The notes beneath the pieces are model-generated. The model was not told where the DNA came from and did no database searches. It worked only from the letters and a program-made list of their open reading frames with translations. DNA of 64,000 nucleotides, taken from Gaetbulibacter sp. 4G1. GTDB taxonomy: Bacteria; Bacteroidota; Bacteroidia; Flavobacteriales; Flavobacteriaceae. Of the stretch, positions 37,017-45,487 are shown piece by piece (within the stretch, counting starts at the first letter, position 1; the number at the start of each line of letters is the position of its first letter). The position numbers and the translations under genes are program-made. The stretch spans positions 948,584 through 1,012,583 of the forward strand of contig NZ_MDVN01000022.1 in assembly GCF_002741945.1 (NCBI RefSeq), in the 5' to 3' direction.

Positions 37017-37363
37017 TGCAGCTACCATCTACTTTTGAAACATTAATTGAAGAAGCAAATCAATTCAATTTATATAATAAATTAATCAAACAACTCAATA
37101 AAGATTTTTTATTAGCAAATATTGATTTAGATTTTCATGAAGATGTTTTACCAACAAGTTTAAAGTTACTACTTCACGAAACTATTTATAAGCTTATTCA
37201 AGAAAAATTTACCGAGTATCTTAATTTACTTTATATCATTGATGTATCAGAAAAACAAGTAAAAGCATTGGATGGAAATGATACATTAAAGTTATCTGAA
37301 GAGGTCTCGTTTTTAATTTTAAAACGTGAGTGGCAAAAAGTATGGTATAAAAACAAATATTAA
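37013..37363 (+). CDS. Conserved small protein coupled to the prenyl synthase
   Basis: A 116-residue, mostly helical soluble protein (LLLHETIYKLIQEKFTEYLNLLYIIDV, ending REWQKVWYKNKY) with no signal peptide and no recognised domain. Its ATG overlaps the preceding stop, so it is translationally coupled to the synthase. I recall similar small open frames next to this synthase in other Flavobacteriaceae, but no function. Confidence 0.7.
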   Translation: MMQLPSTFETLIEEANQFNLYNKLIKQLNKDFLLANIDLDFHEDVLPTSLKLLLHETIYKLIQEKFTEYLNLLYIIDVSEKQVKALDGNDTLKLSEEVSFLILKREWQKVWYKNKY

Positions 37364-37378
37364 TTAAGACAAACTTAT

Positions 37379-37406
37379 CCTAATTAAAAATATTGTTATA
37401 CATTTG
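37379..37406 (+). promoter_or_regulatory. Promoter and possible operator of the Rrf2 gene
   Basis: A perfect -7 element TACATTTG lies at 37399-37406, 21 bp before ATG 37427. Upstream at about 37377-37388 is CTTATCCTAATT, whose complement AATTAGGATAAG resembles AAATAGGATAAA at 37877-37888 before the Ric gene. Confidence 0.5.
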
Positions 37407-37426
37407 TATTAAATTAACGACGCTAT

Positions 37427-37861
37427 ATGTTTTCTAAAGCTTGCGAATACGGTATTAAAGCATCTATTTTTATTGCCATAAATTCTTTTGATGGAAAACG
37501 TGTAAGCCCTAAAGAAATAGCTAAAGAAATTGATTCTCCAGAAGCTTTTACAGCAAAAATTTTACAAGCTTTAGTTAAAAATAATGTTATTAATTCTGTT
37601 AAAGGTGCGTATGGAGGTTTTGAAATTGATAAAAATAAAATATCAACAGTAAAATTAGCTCATATAGTAAACGCCATTGATGGCGATTCTATTTATAGCG
37701 GATGTGGTTTAGGTTTACATAAATGTGATGAAGCTCACCCATGTCCTGTGCATGATAAATTTAAAGCTATAAGAGAAGGTTTAAAGCAAATGCTAGAAGA
37801 TACAAGTTTAGAAGAATTGGCACTAAATATTAAATCGGGAGCATCGTTTTTAAGGATTTAA
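37427..37861 (+). CDS. Rrf2-family iron-sulfur transcriptional regulator
   Basis: A 144-residue winged-helix regulator (~1-80, MFSKACEYGIKASIFIA; ALVKNNVINSVKGAYGGF). It has three cysteines that could bind an Fe-S cluster: Cys93, Cys100 and Cys106 (YSGCGLGLHKCDEAHPCPVH). The spacing differs a little from IscR and NsrR. It lies directly before a Ric di-iron repair protein, a usual pairing for nitric-oxide or oxidative-stress sensing. Regulation of itself and of ric is inferred from a shared TAGGATA word in both leaders. Confidence 0.9.
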   Translation: MFSKACEYGIKASIFIAINSFDGKRVSPKEIAKEIDSPEAFTAKILQALVKNNVINSVKGAYGGFEIDKNKISTVKLAHIVNAIDGDSIYSGCGLGLHKCDEAHPCPVHDKFKAIREGLKQMLEDTSLEELALNIKSGASFLRI

Positions 37862-37910
37862 AAAAATTTGAATATAAATAGGATAAAAACATCCGAAATA
37901 AATAATTATT

Positions 37911-38642
37911 ATGGAAACACTACAAAAAGATTCACAAAAACAAATCGGACAATTTGTAGCCGAAGATTATAGAACTGCAGCCGTTTTTTCAAAATATAAA
38001 ATAGATTTTTGTTGCAATGGTAACAGATCAATTGATGAAGCTTGCGAAAAAAAAGGAATAGACAGCAATGTGTTATTAGATGAACTTAGCCGTGTTTTAA
38101 ATGAAAAAAGAGGAGAGTCTATAGATTATAAATCGTGGCCATTAGATTTGTTAATTGATTATATTGAAAAAAAACATCATCGCTATGTAGAAGAAAGAAT
38201 TCCAGTGTTGAAACAGTTTTTAGATAAATTATGTCGTGTTCATGGTGAGCGTCATCCAGAATTATTTAAAATAAATGAATTATTTACTGCCTCGGCAGGT
38301 GAATTAGCGTCACATATGAAGAAGGAAGAACTTATATTGTTCCCTTTTGTAAAAAAAATGGTAAAAGCTAAATTGCAACAGGGCGCTATTCAATCTCCAC
38401 AGTTTATAACGGTAGAAAACCCAATTGAAATGATGATACATGAACATGATAATGAAGGGGAACGTTTCAGACAAATAGCTGAGCTTACAAATAATTATAC
38501 TCCTCCAGCAGATGCCTGCAATACATATAGGGTAACATTTGCGATGTTAGAAGAATTTGAAAAAGATTTACATTTACATATTCACTTAGAAAACAATATT
38601 TTATTCCCTCAAGCTATAGAGCTAGAACAACAATTTGGTTAA
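37911..38642 (+). CDS. ric: Iron-sulfur cluster repair di-iron protein
   Basis: A 243-residue protein of the Ric/YtfE/ScdA family. The N-terminal ScdA domain carries FCCNGNRSIDEACEKKG. The C-terminal hemerythrin-like four-helix bundle carries the metal ligands in KKHHRYVEERI, HGERHPEL, MKKEELILFPF, HEHDNEGE and LHLHIHLENNILFP. These proteins restore Fe-S clusters damaged by nitric oxide or peroxide. The neighbouring nos locus makes NO exposure likely for this organism. AGGATAAAAACATCC in the leader (37881-37895) is a candidate Rrf2 site. Confidence 0.93.
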   Translation: METLQKDSQKQIGQFVAEDYRTAAVFSKYKIDFCCNGNRSIDEACEKKGIDSNVLLDELSRVLNEKRGESIDYKSWPLDLLIDYIEKKHHRYVEERIPVLKQFLDKLCRVHGERHPELFKINELFTASAGELASHMKKEELILFPFVKKMVKAKLQQGAIQSPQFITVENPIEMMIHEHDNEGERFRQIAELTNNYTPPADACNTYRVTFAMLEEFEKDLHLHIHLENNILFPQAIELEQQFG

Positions 38643-38678
38643 TAGCAAATTCAATTTAGAGCGGTAATATTTAATCGG

Positions 38679-38720
38679 AAAATCCCAAGAAGTAAAACGA
38701 ATTGCTTTTTGGGATTTTTA
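38679..38720 (+). terminator. Terminator after ric
   Basis: Stem AAAATCCCAA / TTGGGATTTT with a 20-nt loop and a T run. It also lies just past the stop of the convergent TonB gene at 38745. Confidence 0.75.
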
Positions 38721-38744
38721 ATGAAATTAAAAAATGAACTCTAT

Positions 38745-40739
38745 CTAAAATACAAAGGATACATTCATATAAAAATTACGTCCTTGTCTTGGTATATTAT
38801 TCCAATCTGCGTAGGTTGAATAATTCGCATCTAAAATATTTTCAACACCATATTTTAAAATCCATTTTTTAGTATTAGTATAGAAAATATTTCCAAAATT
38901 AAAGTTTAAAACACCATACGCTGGTGTTTCGTCTTCACCATAAAAACTACTATAATTACTTTGGTTTCCATTACCTTCTAATTGAATTGCTGCATTAAAC
39001 TTTGCAGTGCTATAACTAAATTCTGCTAAATATGATATAGGTTTTATAAGAGGTAGATTTTTATTGTTACTACCTGTTCCGTAATTATAACCAAGGGTCC
39101 CGTTAATTGAAAATGATTTTGATAATTTATATGATGTATTTAAATACACGTCAAAAATAGAAGCGTTTGATAAAGCTTTATAAATTCTAACACCATTTGC
39201 GCTAATAGTCATAGGGCTTAACGATGCATCAATATCTCCAATAATATAATCCATAATATGAAAATAAGAGGCTTCAACTCCTATGTGAAATTTACTATTA
39301 TGAAAATTTGCTTTTACATTTGCTTCAATTGCTTTTTCGTTTTTTAGGGTTGGGTTTCCTATGTAATCATACCTATCAAAACTATTAAAGAGAAAAAACC
39401 CATAACCTTCACTAACAGAAGGGGCTCTTTCTCCATAACCAATACCAAAACTAATATCGTAGTTTTTCTTTTTAAATGTATAATTTGAAGCTATGCTAGT
39501 TAAAAACCTACTCTTAGTATCATCAATTTCAGGATAAAAAATTTGAAGACTTTCTAGCCCAACATCTTTAGCAATTTTATTGCTATGGAAACCAACTCTA
39601 ATGGAAGTAGAAAGCGTTTCATTATCATTTAAAGAGAAATCATTTTTTGCAAAAACCCCTGTATAAAGTGTTCTTATATCTGGCCATGTGTACATAAACA
39701 TGGCAGGTTGATTAGAGTCGTTTGGGTGCATAGTCATTTCTGCTAACGAACGATTGTAAAACCCATTTAAATTTAACACTAACTTATGTTTATTAATGTT
39801 TGTTGTAGCTTTACTATAAAACCCATAAGTATCACTCCACCCAGGCATATCCATACGAATTGGTACATCTGGACGTTTAGAATCGTCCATGATATGAGTA
39901 ATGGTATTAAAGTAAAGTTTAGTTTCTAAGGTTTTTATAAATGTTGAATCGTTGCTGTAATTATGAGTAACAGATGTAATTAAAGCTTCGGCAAGTGAAA
40001 CATCCATTGGTAATGCAGGATAACCAACATCGGTAGCTTTATCGTAAATTACATTTGCATCAATGGATTGGTTTTCGTTTAGTTTAAAACCTGTTTGTAA
40101 TGATATGTTGTATTTTTGAAATTGAGAATACAATATTTCTTGACTGTTTCCAGCCTCATAATTATCAGATTTTCTAAAAATACCATCAGCATTAATATAA
40201 AAATTGCTACTAGAATATTCCATATCTAAACCTCCAGTTCTATAGTTACCATTGGTTTCGTAACCTAAATCTATACTTGTTTTTAAGCCAGATTCAAAAT
40301 ATTTGCTTGCTGGTAGTTTTAAATCTAATCCGCCACCAACGCAATGTCCGTTTTCTGTACCTGTTTGACCAGAACCAACACTTACTTTTTCTAAATTAGA
40401 AACATCTACATAGGATGTAATAGGATCCATTTTATCAGTACAGGCACCAAAAATTTGCATACCATCAATAGTTACGTTTAATCGATCGCTATTCATGTTA
40501 TTTATTGTTGGTTCCCAAGCATAATTACCACGTTTTATCATGGTAACTTTATTTGCCTTCTCTAAATATTCATCTATACTAGATAAGGTTTTTTCTTGTC
40601 TATAGTTGCTAAGTTTGCGTCGCCCTAAAACAATAACTTCGTCTAATTTAGTTGTGTCTTTTTTAACGGCACCATCTTCTTGAGCAAATGTAAATCCGCT
40701 GAAAAGAAAAATAATGCTGTATTTGATAAACTTTTTCAT
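38745..40739 (-). CDS. OprC/NosA-like TonB receptor, probable copper uptake
   Basis: A 664-residue TonB receptor: signal peptide (~1-19), TonB-box-like DEVIVLGRR, plug (~45-170) and barrel ending FYMNVSFVF. There is no carboxypeptidase-like domain, unlike most receptors here. The plug contains FGAC100TDKM104DP, a Cys-x3-Met pair in the place where the copper receptors OprC and NosA bind Cu, and a Met/His loop at ~335-350 (AEMTMHPN...AMFMY). It is last in a run headed by a Met-rich lipoprotein, next to nos genes that need copper. Copper as the substrate is inferred from motif plus context. A hairpin lies 20 bp before its ATG. Confidence 0.82.
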   Translation of the reverse strand: MKKFIKYSIIFLFSGFTFAQEDGAVKKDTTKLDEVIVLGRRKLSNYRQEKTLSSIDEYLEKANKVTMIKRGNYAWEPTINNMNSDRLNVTIDGMQIFGACTDKMDPITSYVDVSNLEKVSVGSGQTGTENGHCVGGGLDLKLPASKYFESGLKTSIDLGYETNGNYRTGGLDMEYSSSNFYINADGIFRKSDNYEAGNSQEILYSQFQKYNISLQTGFKLNENQSIDANVIYDKATDVGYPALPMDVSLAEALITSVTHNYSNDSTFIKTLETKLYFNTITHIMDDSKRPDVPIRMDMPGWSDTYGFYSKATTNINKHKLVLNLNGFYNRSLAEMTMHPNDSNQPAMFMYTWPDIRTLYTGVFAKNDFSLNDNETLSTSIRVGFHSNKIAKDVGLESLQIFYPEIDDTKSRFLTSIASNYTFKKKNYDISFGIGYGERAPSVSEGYGFFLFNSFDRYDYIGNPTLKNEKAIEANVKANFHNSKFHIGVEASYFHIMDYIIGDIDASLSPMTISANGVRIYKALSNASIFDVYLNTSYKLSKSFSINGTLGYNYGTGSNNKNLPLIKPISYLAEFSYSTAKFNAAIQLEGNGNQSNYSSFYGEDETPAYGVLNFNFGNIFYTNTKKWILKYGVENILDANYSTYADWNNIPRQGRNFYMNVSFVF

Positions 40740-40759
40740 GTTTTTTTAGTGCTTTTAAA

Positions 40760-40788
40760 CAGACGCATTATAATTTACAATGCGCCTG
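40760..40788 (-). other. Intercistronic RNA hairpin before the copper-receptor gene
   Basis: Minus-strand CAGGCGCATT pairs with AATGCGTCTG (one G-U) around a 9-nt AT loop, 20 nt before ATG 40739. There is no T run. Its placement is like the hairpin before the TonB gene at 8045. Confidence 0.5.
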
Positions 40789-40803
40789 ATTTTTAACAAA
40801 CCT

Positions 40804-41649
40804 TTAGAATTCTAGCTCTAAATACAATGAACTTTTGGTATGATCTTCGGTTACATCTTCGCCCTTCAAAACCTCACTGTGATCGTTAATTAATTTTAAA
40901 TTAAGTACCCAGTAACCTGTCATTGTTAAAGATAAATCGCCGTGATACATATGGTCTTCAGCATTATAACTTAAATCGGTATTGTTAGGAGAACTGTGAT
41001 TGCCCATTCCTGGCATTCTTGGGTCGAGTGTAATGGTATAATCTTCAACCACAGGAAAAGTCATCATATTCTTCATTTTAAAAAGACCAACCTTAAGATC
41101 GTTAATTGCAATTTTTGGCTCATTAGGTTCAATTAAAGCAATAATGTATCGGCTATCATCACTCCCCATAAAACTGGTTGTATTTTGTTTTTCGGACTGC
41201 AAAACCACTATATCACTTGATGCTGTATAATCTGTTCCATCAATAGTGTAATTTACAGTTAAAGACCAACCAGAACCATCTGTATTTGTCATTTGATAAA
41301 TAACAAACCCTTCATAAACAGTTTCTTTACCTACTGATTTTGTAATTTCAGATTTAGGGCAAGAGTGTTGCATTGATGGCATTTGCATCATTGGCATCCA
41401 AGAAATGGAAGCGTTTTTTATATAACTACTTGATGCTTTTTCTTTTATTCTAATACTTACATTATTATACCCTGTTCTAAAATCTCCAGTAGTATTAAAC
41501 AACTCGATGGTGTGCGTTGTGTTAGTAATATCTTGAACTTTTATAAGGCCTTCAATTTCATTTATTATTGGAGCTTCATTGTCATCTGTTGAACATGATA
41601 TGGTGAATAATGTAATAAGTAGAATAGGTAATATATATCTAAATTTCAT
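40804..41649 (-). CDS. Methionine-rich lipoprotein of the copper/nos locus
   Basis: A 281-residue lipoprotein (lipobox FTISC, Cys ~19). It has two related beta domains. The first contains the Met/His/Cys cluster WMPMMQMPSMQHSCP (~84-98) and the second contains RMPGMGNHSSP plus EDHMYHGDLSLTMTGYW, a YtkA-like strand pattern. Met and His clusters of this kind bind Cu(I) or Cu(II) in periplasmic proteins. It precedes the OprC-like receptor by 64 bp and probably receives or delivers copper at the outer membrane. Exact role unknown. Confidence 0.75.
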   Translation of the reverse strand: MKFRYILPILLITLFTISCSTDDNEAPIINEIEGLIKVQDITNTTHTIELFNTTGDFRTGYNNVSIRIKEKASSSYIKNASISWMPMMQMPSMQHSCPKSEITKSVGKETVYEGFVIYQMTNTDGSGWSLTVNYTIDGTDYTASSDIVVLQSEKQNTTSFMGSDDSRYIIALIEPNEPKIAINDLKVGLFKMKNMMTFPVVEDYTITLDPRMPGMGNHSSPNNTDLSYNAEDHMYHGDLSLTMTGYWVLNLKLINDHSEVLKGEDVTEDHTKSSLYLELEF

Positions 41650-41676
41650 CTGTTTTATGTTTTACTTGTCAGATAT

Positions 41677-41729
41677 AACATCCATAATAATCATTGCATT
41701 ATGCGACTAAATTTTTAGTCATGGATGTT
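41677..41729. promoter_or_regulatory. Nested inverted repeats upstream of the Met-rich lipoprotein
   Basis: AACATCCAT (41677-41685) pairs with ATGGATGTT (41721-41729). Inside lies the palindrome GACTAAA-TT-TTTAGTC (41705-41720). They sit 28-80 bp before ATG 41649 and may be an operator for a metal- or NO-responsive regulator. Confidence 0.4.
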
Positions 41730-41838
41730 TTATTTTTGTTAGTTTTTTGTTTAAAATATGTCTGAAAAATTCCTACTCGCTTAAATAAATAAGCAAGGCA
41801 TAGAAGTAAAATCTAAGTGATTTTATAAATCGAAAAAA

Positions 41839-42234
41839 CTAACTAAAATTTGGTGGAGGCGTATCTATATCCAGATACATTTTGTTGATTTTTGGAGTTT
41901 TAAAAGTTGTGTTTTGCTTCAAGGTATTCAAAGAAATAAATGCACTTTCAATTTTGCTTATCGTTGATAAACAAAACGCATCTAGCGTCATACGTTTGCT
42001 TTCTTGTATAGGATCAGGGTTATTAGAATCTGAATTATTTTCAGAAAGTTCTTTACGTAATTGACATTTACCATTACATCCTTTCTGTTCTTCTTTTTGA
42101 ATACACAAAGTCTTAGCAATAAAGTCTTGATTAACAATAAAATCACCTATAATAACAAGTGTATTTATATTATGGGCAAATAATATAAGCACTAGAATAT
42201 ATACTGTTATTTTACTTGTTATTGTTGATAACAT
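41839..42234 (-). CDS. Small membrane-anchored cysteine protein of the nos locus
   Basis: A 131-residue protein with an N-terminal membrane helix (ITVYILVLILFAHNINTLVIIG) and a short conserved periplasmic segment FIVNQDFIAKTLCIQKEEQK followed by GCNGKCQLRKEL. The three Cys (C-x8-C-x3-C) could bind a metal. I recall similar small proteins beside copper or nos genes in Bacteroidota, without known function. Its promoter has a FNR-type site, and the predicted transcription start falls on or next to the ATG, so its mRNA may be leaderless. Confidence 0.7.
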   Translation of the reverse strand: MLSTITSKITVYILVLILFAHNINTLVIIGDFIVNQDFIAKTLCIQKEEQKGCNGKCQLRKELSENNSDSNNPDPIQESKRMTLDAFCLSTISKIESAFISLNTLKQNTTFKTPKINKMYLDIDTPPPNFS

Positions 42235-42238
42235 GCAA

Positions 42239-42282
42239 CAAATCTAGATAAAATTATAGAGATAAAATATGATTAAAGTCAT
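42239..42282 (-). promoter_or_regulatory. FNR/CRP-type promoter of the 42234 gene
   Basis: A perfect -7 element TAGATTTG (42246-42239) and the half-symmetric site ATGAT-TAAA-GTCAT (plus coordinates 42269-42282). The site centre lies 36.5 bp upstream of the last base of the -7 element, as in the promoter at 49321-49368. Both also share AGAGATAAAATATGAT. Confidence 0.6.
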
Positions 42283-42297
42283 TAATAATTTACGGTT

Positions 42298-43080
42298 TTA
42301 AAAATCTTTCTTTTTTGACTTAAATACAATTCTAAGAACGGGCAAAATCACCCAAACAGTTAACATTATAAAGGATATGATTAACCCGAAACTAGTGCCG
42401 AAAAATTGTTTAAAAACGGCTCCTGTATAGCCTAATAAAGCTGAAATATCTAATTTCAATAGAATAAGTGTTCTTGATAAATCTATAGGATTTAGCATGG
42501 TTCCTATTAGTGATAATTTATCCAATGGATAATCTTCAAATAGGATTAAGGTCATTAAAAAAATACCATCATAAATTATAGCTAAAAACAACCATAATAA
42601 AATAGCGTAGCCAAATCCTTTAATTTTATTTTCGTTAGATAATGCAATATTAAAGGCTAAGGCTGTAAATATTAAAGTTAAAAAAGTACCTGTAATTAAT
42701 AACAAAGAAAAATCCCAAATGGCATTGCTTTTAAGCAAACCATAAAACACAAATGGAATGCCTAAACCAAGAATAAGACTCATTGATAATGATAATGCTA
42801 CGCCTAAATATTGACCCAAAAATATAGAAGATCGTTTTAATGGTTGCGCTAATAATAACTCTGTAAATTCTTTAGAATTATAATAGTACATAACTCCAAA
42901 AATTGTTCCAATTAAAGGCACTAAAACGATAATGACATTCATTAAAGTAATCACTGCTTTTGATAGGTCGTTATTTAAAAATAAAAGTACGATACCTAAC
43001 AATAAATAAAAAGCGAAATACACGTAGCTCCAGCGACTACGCATTAAATCGAAAAAGCTATATTTTAATATTTTAAGCAT
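42298..43080 (-). CDS. nosY: ABC transporter permease NosY
   Basis: A 260-residue inner-membrane protein with six predicted helices (for example YVYFAFYLLLGIVLLFL and FGLIISFIMLTVWVILPVL). It is the membrane partner of NosF and NosD for maturation of the NosZ copper centre. Its start overlaps the end of nosF by 8 bp. Identified mainly by position plus the ABC-2 permease pattern. Confidence 0.9.
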   Translation of the reverse strand: MLKILKYSFFDLMRSRWSYVYFAFYLLLGIVLLFLNNDLSKAVITLMNVIIVLVPLIGTIFGVMYYYNSKEFTELLLAQPLKRSSIFLGQYLGVALSLSMSLILGLGIPFVFYGLLKSNAIWDFSLLLITGTFLTLIFTALAFNIALSNENKIKGFGYAILLWLFLAIIYDGIFLMTLILFEDYPLDKLSLIGTMLNPIDLSRTLILLKLDISALLGYTGAVFKQFFGTSFGLIISFIMLTVWVILPVLRIVFKSKKKDF

Positions 43081-43780
43081 GATTGTCGGTTAATATAGAC
43101 GCAATCGCATGTTCAAAATCGGGTTGACTGGTCTTAGTTTTTAATTCTGAAATTGAGCCTCTAAAATAAATTTTGCCTTCAAGTATAAATACTATTTCAT
43201 CTGAGACTTCTTCAACAAAGCTCATAATGTGAGATGTAATAAGAATTGTTTTTCCTTTAGCTTTTTCTTCTTGAATAAGCTCTTTTAACCTTATCAAAGA
43301 AATTGGATCTAATCCTGTTGTAGGTTCGTCTAATATAATTAATGGACTATCAAACATAAAGGTTAATAAAATATTTACTTTCTGCTTGGTACCACCAGAT
43401 AGGTTTCCTAATTTTTTATCTAAAAAGGGTTGTATTTTAAACAGTTCTATTAAGCGTTCATCTTCATTAGTGTTTTTACGTAAATCTTTTATCATGCGTA
43501 TTAACTCTTTGACTTTTAGATTGCTGGGGAAATTGGCTATTTGAGGTAGATAATCAATTTTATGCCTGTAATCAGAGTTTTTGCTAATGCTTTCTCCCAA
43601 AACAGAAATATCTCCTTTATTTGGTATAACCATTCCTAAAACAGATTTAATAAGCGTTGTTTTACCTGAGCCATTTGGACCAAGTATGGCAAATATTCCG
43701 CCACCTTTAATGCTTAAATCTATACCTTTAAGTACTTCGTTTTTACCAAATCTTTTATATAGATTTTGAATACTTACCAT
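43073..43780 (-). CDS. nosF: ABC transporter ATPase NosF
   Basis: A 235-residue ATPase with Walker A GPNGSGKTT, signature LSGGTKQKVN, Walker B LIILDEPTTGLDP and the switch His in ILITSH. It powers NosDFY during assembly of the CuZ cluster of nitrous oxide reductase. It overlaps nosD by 7 bp and nosY by 8 bp. Confidence 0.93.
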   Translation of the reverse strand: MVSIQNLYKRFGKNEVLKGIDLSIKGGGIFAILGPNGSGKTTLIKSVLGMVIPNKGDISVLGESISKNSDYRHKIDYLPQIANFPSNLKVKELIRMIKDLRKNTNEDERLIELFKIQPFLDKKLGNLSGGTKQKVNILLTFMFDSPLIILDEPTTGLDPISLIRLKELIQEEKAKGKTILITSHIMSFVEEVSDEIVFILEGKIYFRGSISELKTKTSQPDFEHAIASILTDNHA

Positions 43781-45009
43781 GAAACTTTCTTTATTAATGG
43801 ATTATTATCTAATAAGTTATCTGGAGTAAAAACTGGAGATATTTTTTCTGAAAAATCTATAATATCTATAAACATACTGCGTAATAAGATGATAGTTTCT
43901 GGAGTGCGATTCACAATGTATGAAAAGAGCTTAACAGGCCTGTACGGCACATCACCGATGCCATTTTTATCAAGATCGTAACCCGTATAATTGCTCCAAT
44001 AATTTCTATCAAAAACATTATCATTAACCTTGCTATTATAGGCAATGTCAAAAGAATTATATAGAAAATTGTTTTCTAAAAAACGATTGGTATAGCAAGC
44101 TCCACGTACTTTAATTGCCCAACCATTGTTTTTAAAATTATTGTGTTTGTAGGTTATTCTGTTTGAACCTTCAATGTTAATGCCTATGGTGTTTTCTTCA
44201 AACGTGTTACCAATAATTTCTGCATCATTAATTTCTTTTAAAAGCATCCCATATGAAGCTGTACCCCAATTTTCTCTAAATGTATTGTTAAGCATTTTTA
44301 TTTTCTTTGAAAACATTACTGCTACACCAGCGCCATTGTTTTCGAAGGTGTTATCTTGATATAAATCATCGTTGGAAAACATAAAATGTAATCCATATCT
44401 CAAGTTTTCGGCACTTACATTATTTTTAATGATACAATCATCTGAAAACTCTAAATAAATACCATCGCGTACATGCTCAACATAGTTATGCTCAATTTCA
44501 ATATGATTACTATACCATAATTGTATACCATTTCCAGAATTATACTCCTCAACAGCATCACCAATTATTTTGTTGTGATAGACTTTACCATAGCTAGATT
44601 TTTCAATATAAATACCAAAAAACAGTTTTTCTAGCACAACATTCTGAATAACAAAATTTTTGCTTTTTCTAACACGGATTGCTGCGTAATCTTCGGTATA
44701 ACTTGTGCCTACATTAATAACAAATAGGCCATCTAATAAAACATCGTCAGAAATTATAGTAATGACTTCTCCTTTTGATTCACCATCAATAACTGGATAA
44801 TCCTCCCCAATGATTGCTATAGGTTTGTCTATGATTATATTGTGCTCTTTGTAAGTTCCTTTTTTTAACCGAATAGTGTCATAATCTTTTGCAATAGTTA
44901 AAGCTTCTTTAATTGACTTCACTGAGCAACTTTTACAAACTTCAACAGTTTGAGATACACTTGAAAAGGTTATTAAAAATATACTTACAAAAACTAATAG
45001 CTTATTCAT
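43774..45009 (-). CDS. nosD: Periplasmic copper-maturation protein NosD
   Basis: A 411-residue exported protein (signal peptide cleaved near SSVSQ) with a right-handed beta-helix made of CASH repeats (NHIEIEHNYVEHVRDGIYLE, NRITYKHNNFKNNGWAIKV) and a C-terminal NRNYWSNYTGYDLDKNGIGD motif typical of NosD. It works with NosF, NosY and NosL to load copper into NosZ. Starts 4 bp after the nosL stop. Confidence 0.94.
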   Translation of the reverse strand: MNKLLVFVSIFLITFSSVSQTVEVCKSCSVKSIKEALTIAKDYDTIRLKKGTYKEHNIIIDKPIAIIGEDYPVIDGESKGEVITIISDDVLLDGLFVINVGTSYTEDYAAIRVRKSKNFVIQNVVLEKLFFGIYIEKSSYGKVYHNKIIGDAVEEYNSGNGIQLWYSNHIEIEHNYVEHVRDGIYLEFSDDCIIKNNVSAENLRYGLHFMFSNDDLYQDNTFENNGAGVAVMFSKKIKMLNNTFRENWGTASYGMLLKEINDAEIIGNTFEENTIGINIEGSNRITYKHNNFKNNGWAIKVRGACYTNRFLENNFLYNSFDIAYNSKVNDNVFDRNYWSNYTGYDLDKNGIGDVPYRPVKLFSYIVNRTPETIILLRSMFIDIIDFSEKISPVFTPDNLLDNNPLIKKVSW

Positions 45010-45013
45010 GGTA

Positions 45014-45451
45014 TTAGTTTTTAAAATGAGCTAAAAGTTCATCCCAAGTATATAGTGTTCCGCTTTTTTGGGCTTTAACTTTCTCAGCTTCAACTTTTTC
45101 TTTAAATGCTGATAAGTAAGCACCCATTGGGCTTGGAATGTTTTTGCTGATTAAAAAAGTTGCTTGTTTAGAATCTATAAGGGCTTCAGGTTCTGAGTAG
45201 TTATTAGACAGGTAAAGTGCTATTTGAGTTATATCAAATTCATCCATAAAATTAATCATACATTCTGTTGCATCAAATTTATAGACCTTTCCTTTTTTTG
45301 TAATTACCTCTGCAGCATGGAGTTTATCTACAATAGTCATTTTACAAAAATGGCAACCATCATTACCATAGTCAATTTTTTTTGGAGATATACTGCAACT
45401 AAAAAGCAGTATGAGTAAGCCTAATAAGGTATAATGTTTTAGTGTTTTCAT
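45014..45451 (-). CDS. nosL: Copper-chaperone lipoprotein NosL
   Basis: A 145-residue lipoprotein (lipobox LLFSC). The NosL signature is clear: the Cys-x2-Cys-x-Met copper motif in GCHFCKM and the partner segment FDATECMINFM. It passes Cu(I) to the NosDFY complex. It lies in the operon with nosDFY. Confidence 0.93.
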   Translation of the reverse strand: MKTLKHYTLLGLLILLFSCSISPKKIDYGNDGCHFCKMTIVDKLHAAEVITKKGKVYKFDATECMINFMDEFDITQIALYLSNNYSEPEALIDSKQATFLISKNIPSPMGAYLSAFKEKVEAEKVKAQKSGTLYTWDELLAHFKN

Positions 45452-45487
45452 GATTTTTTAGTGTTTTATGTGTTTCTCTACATAACT

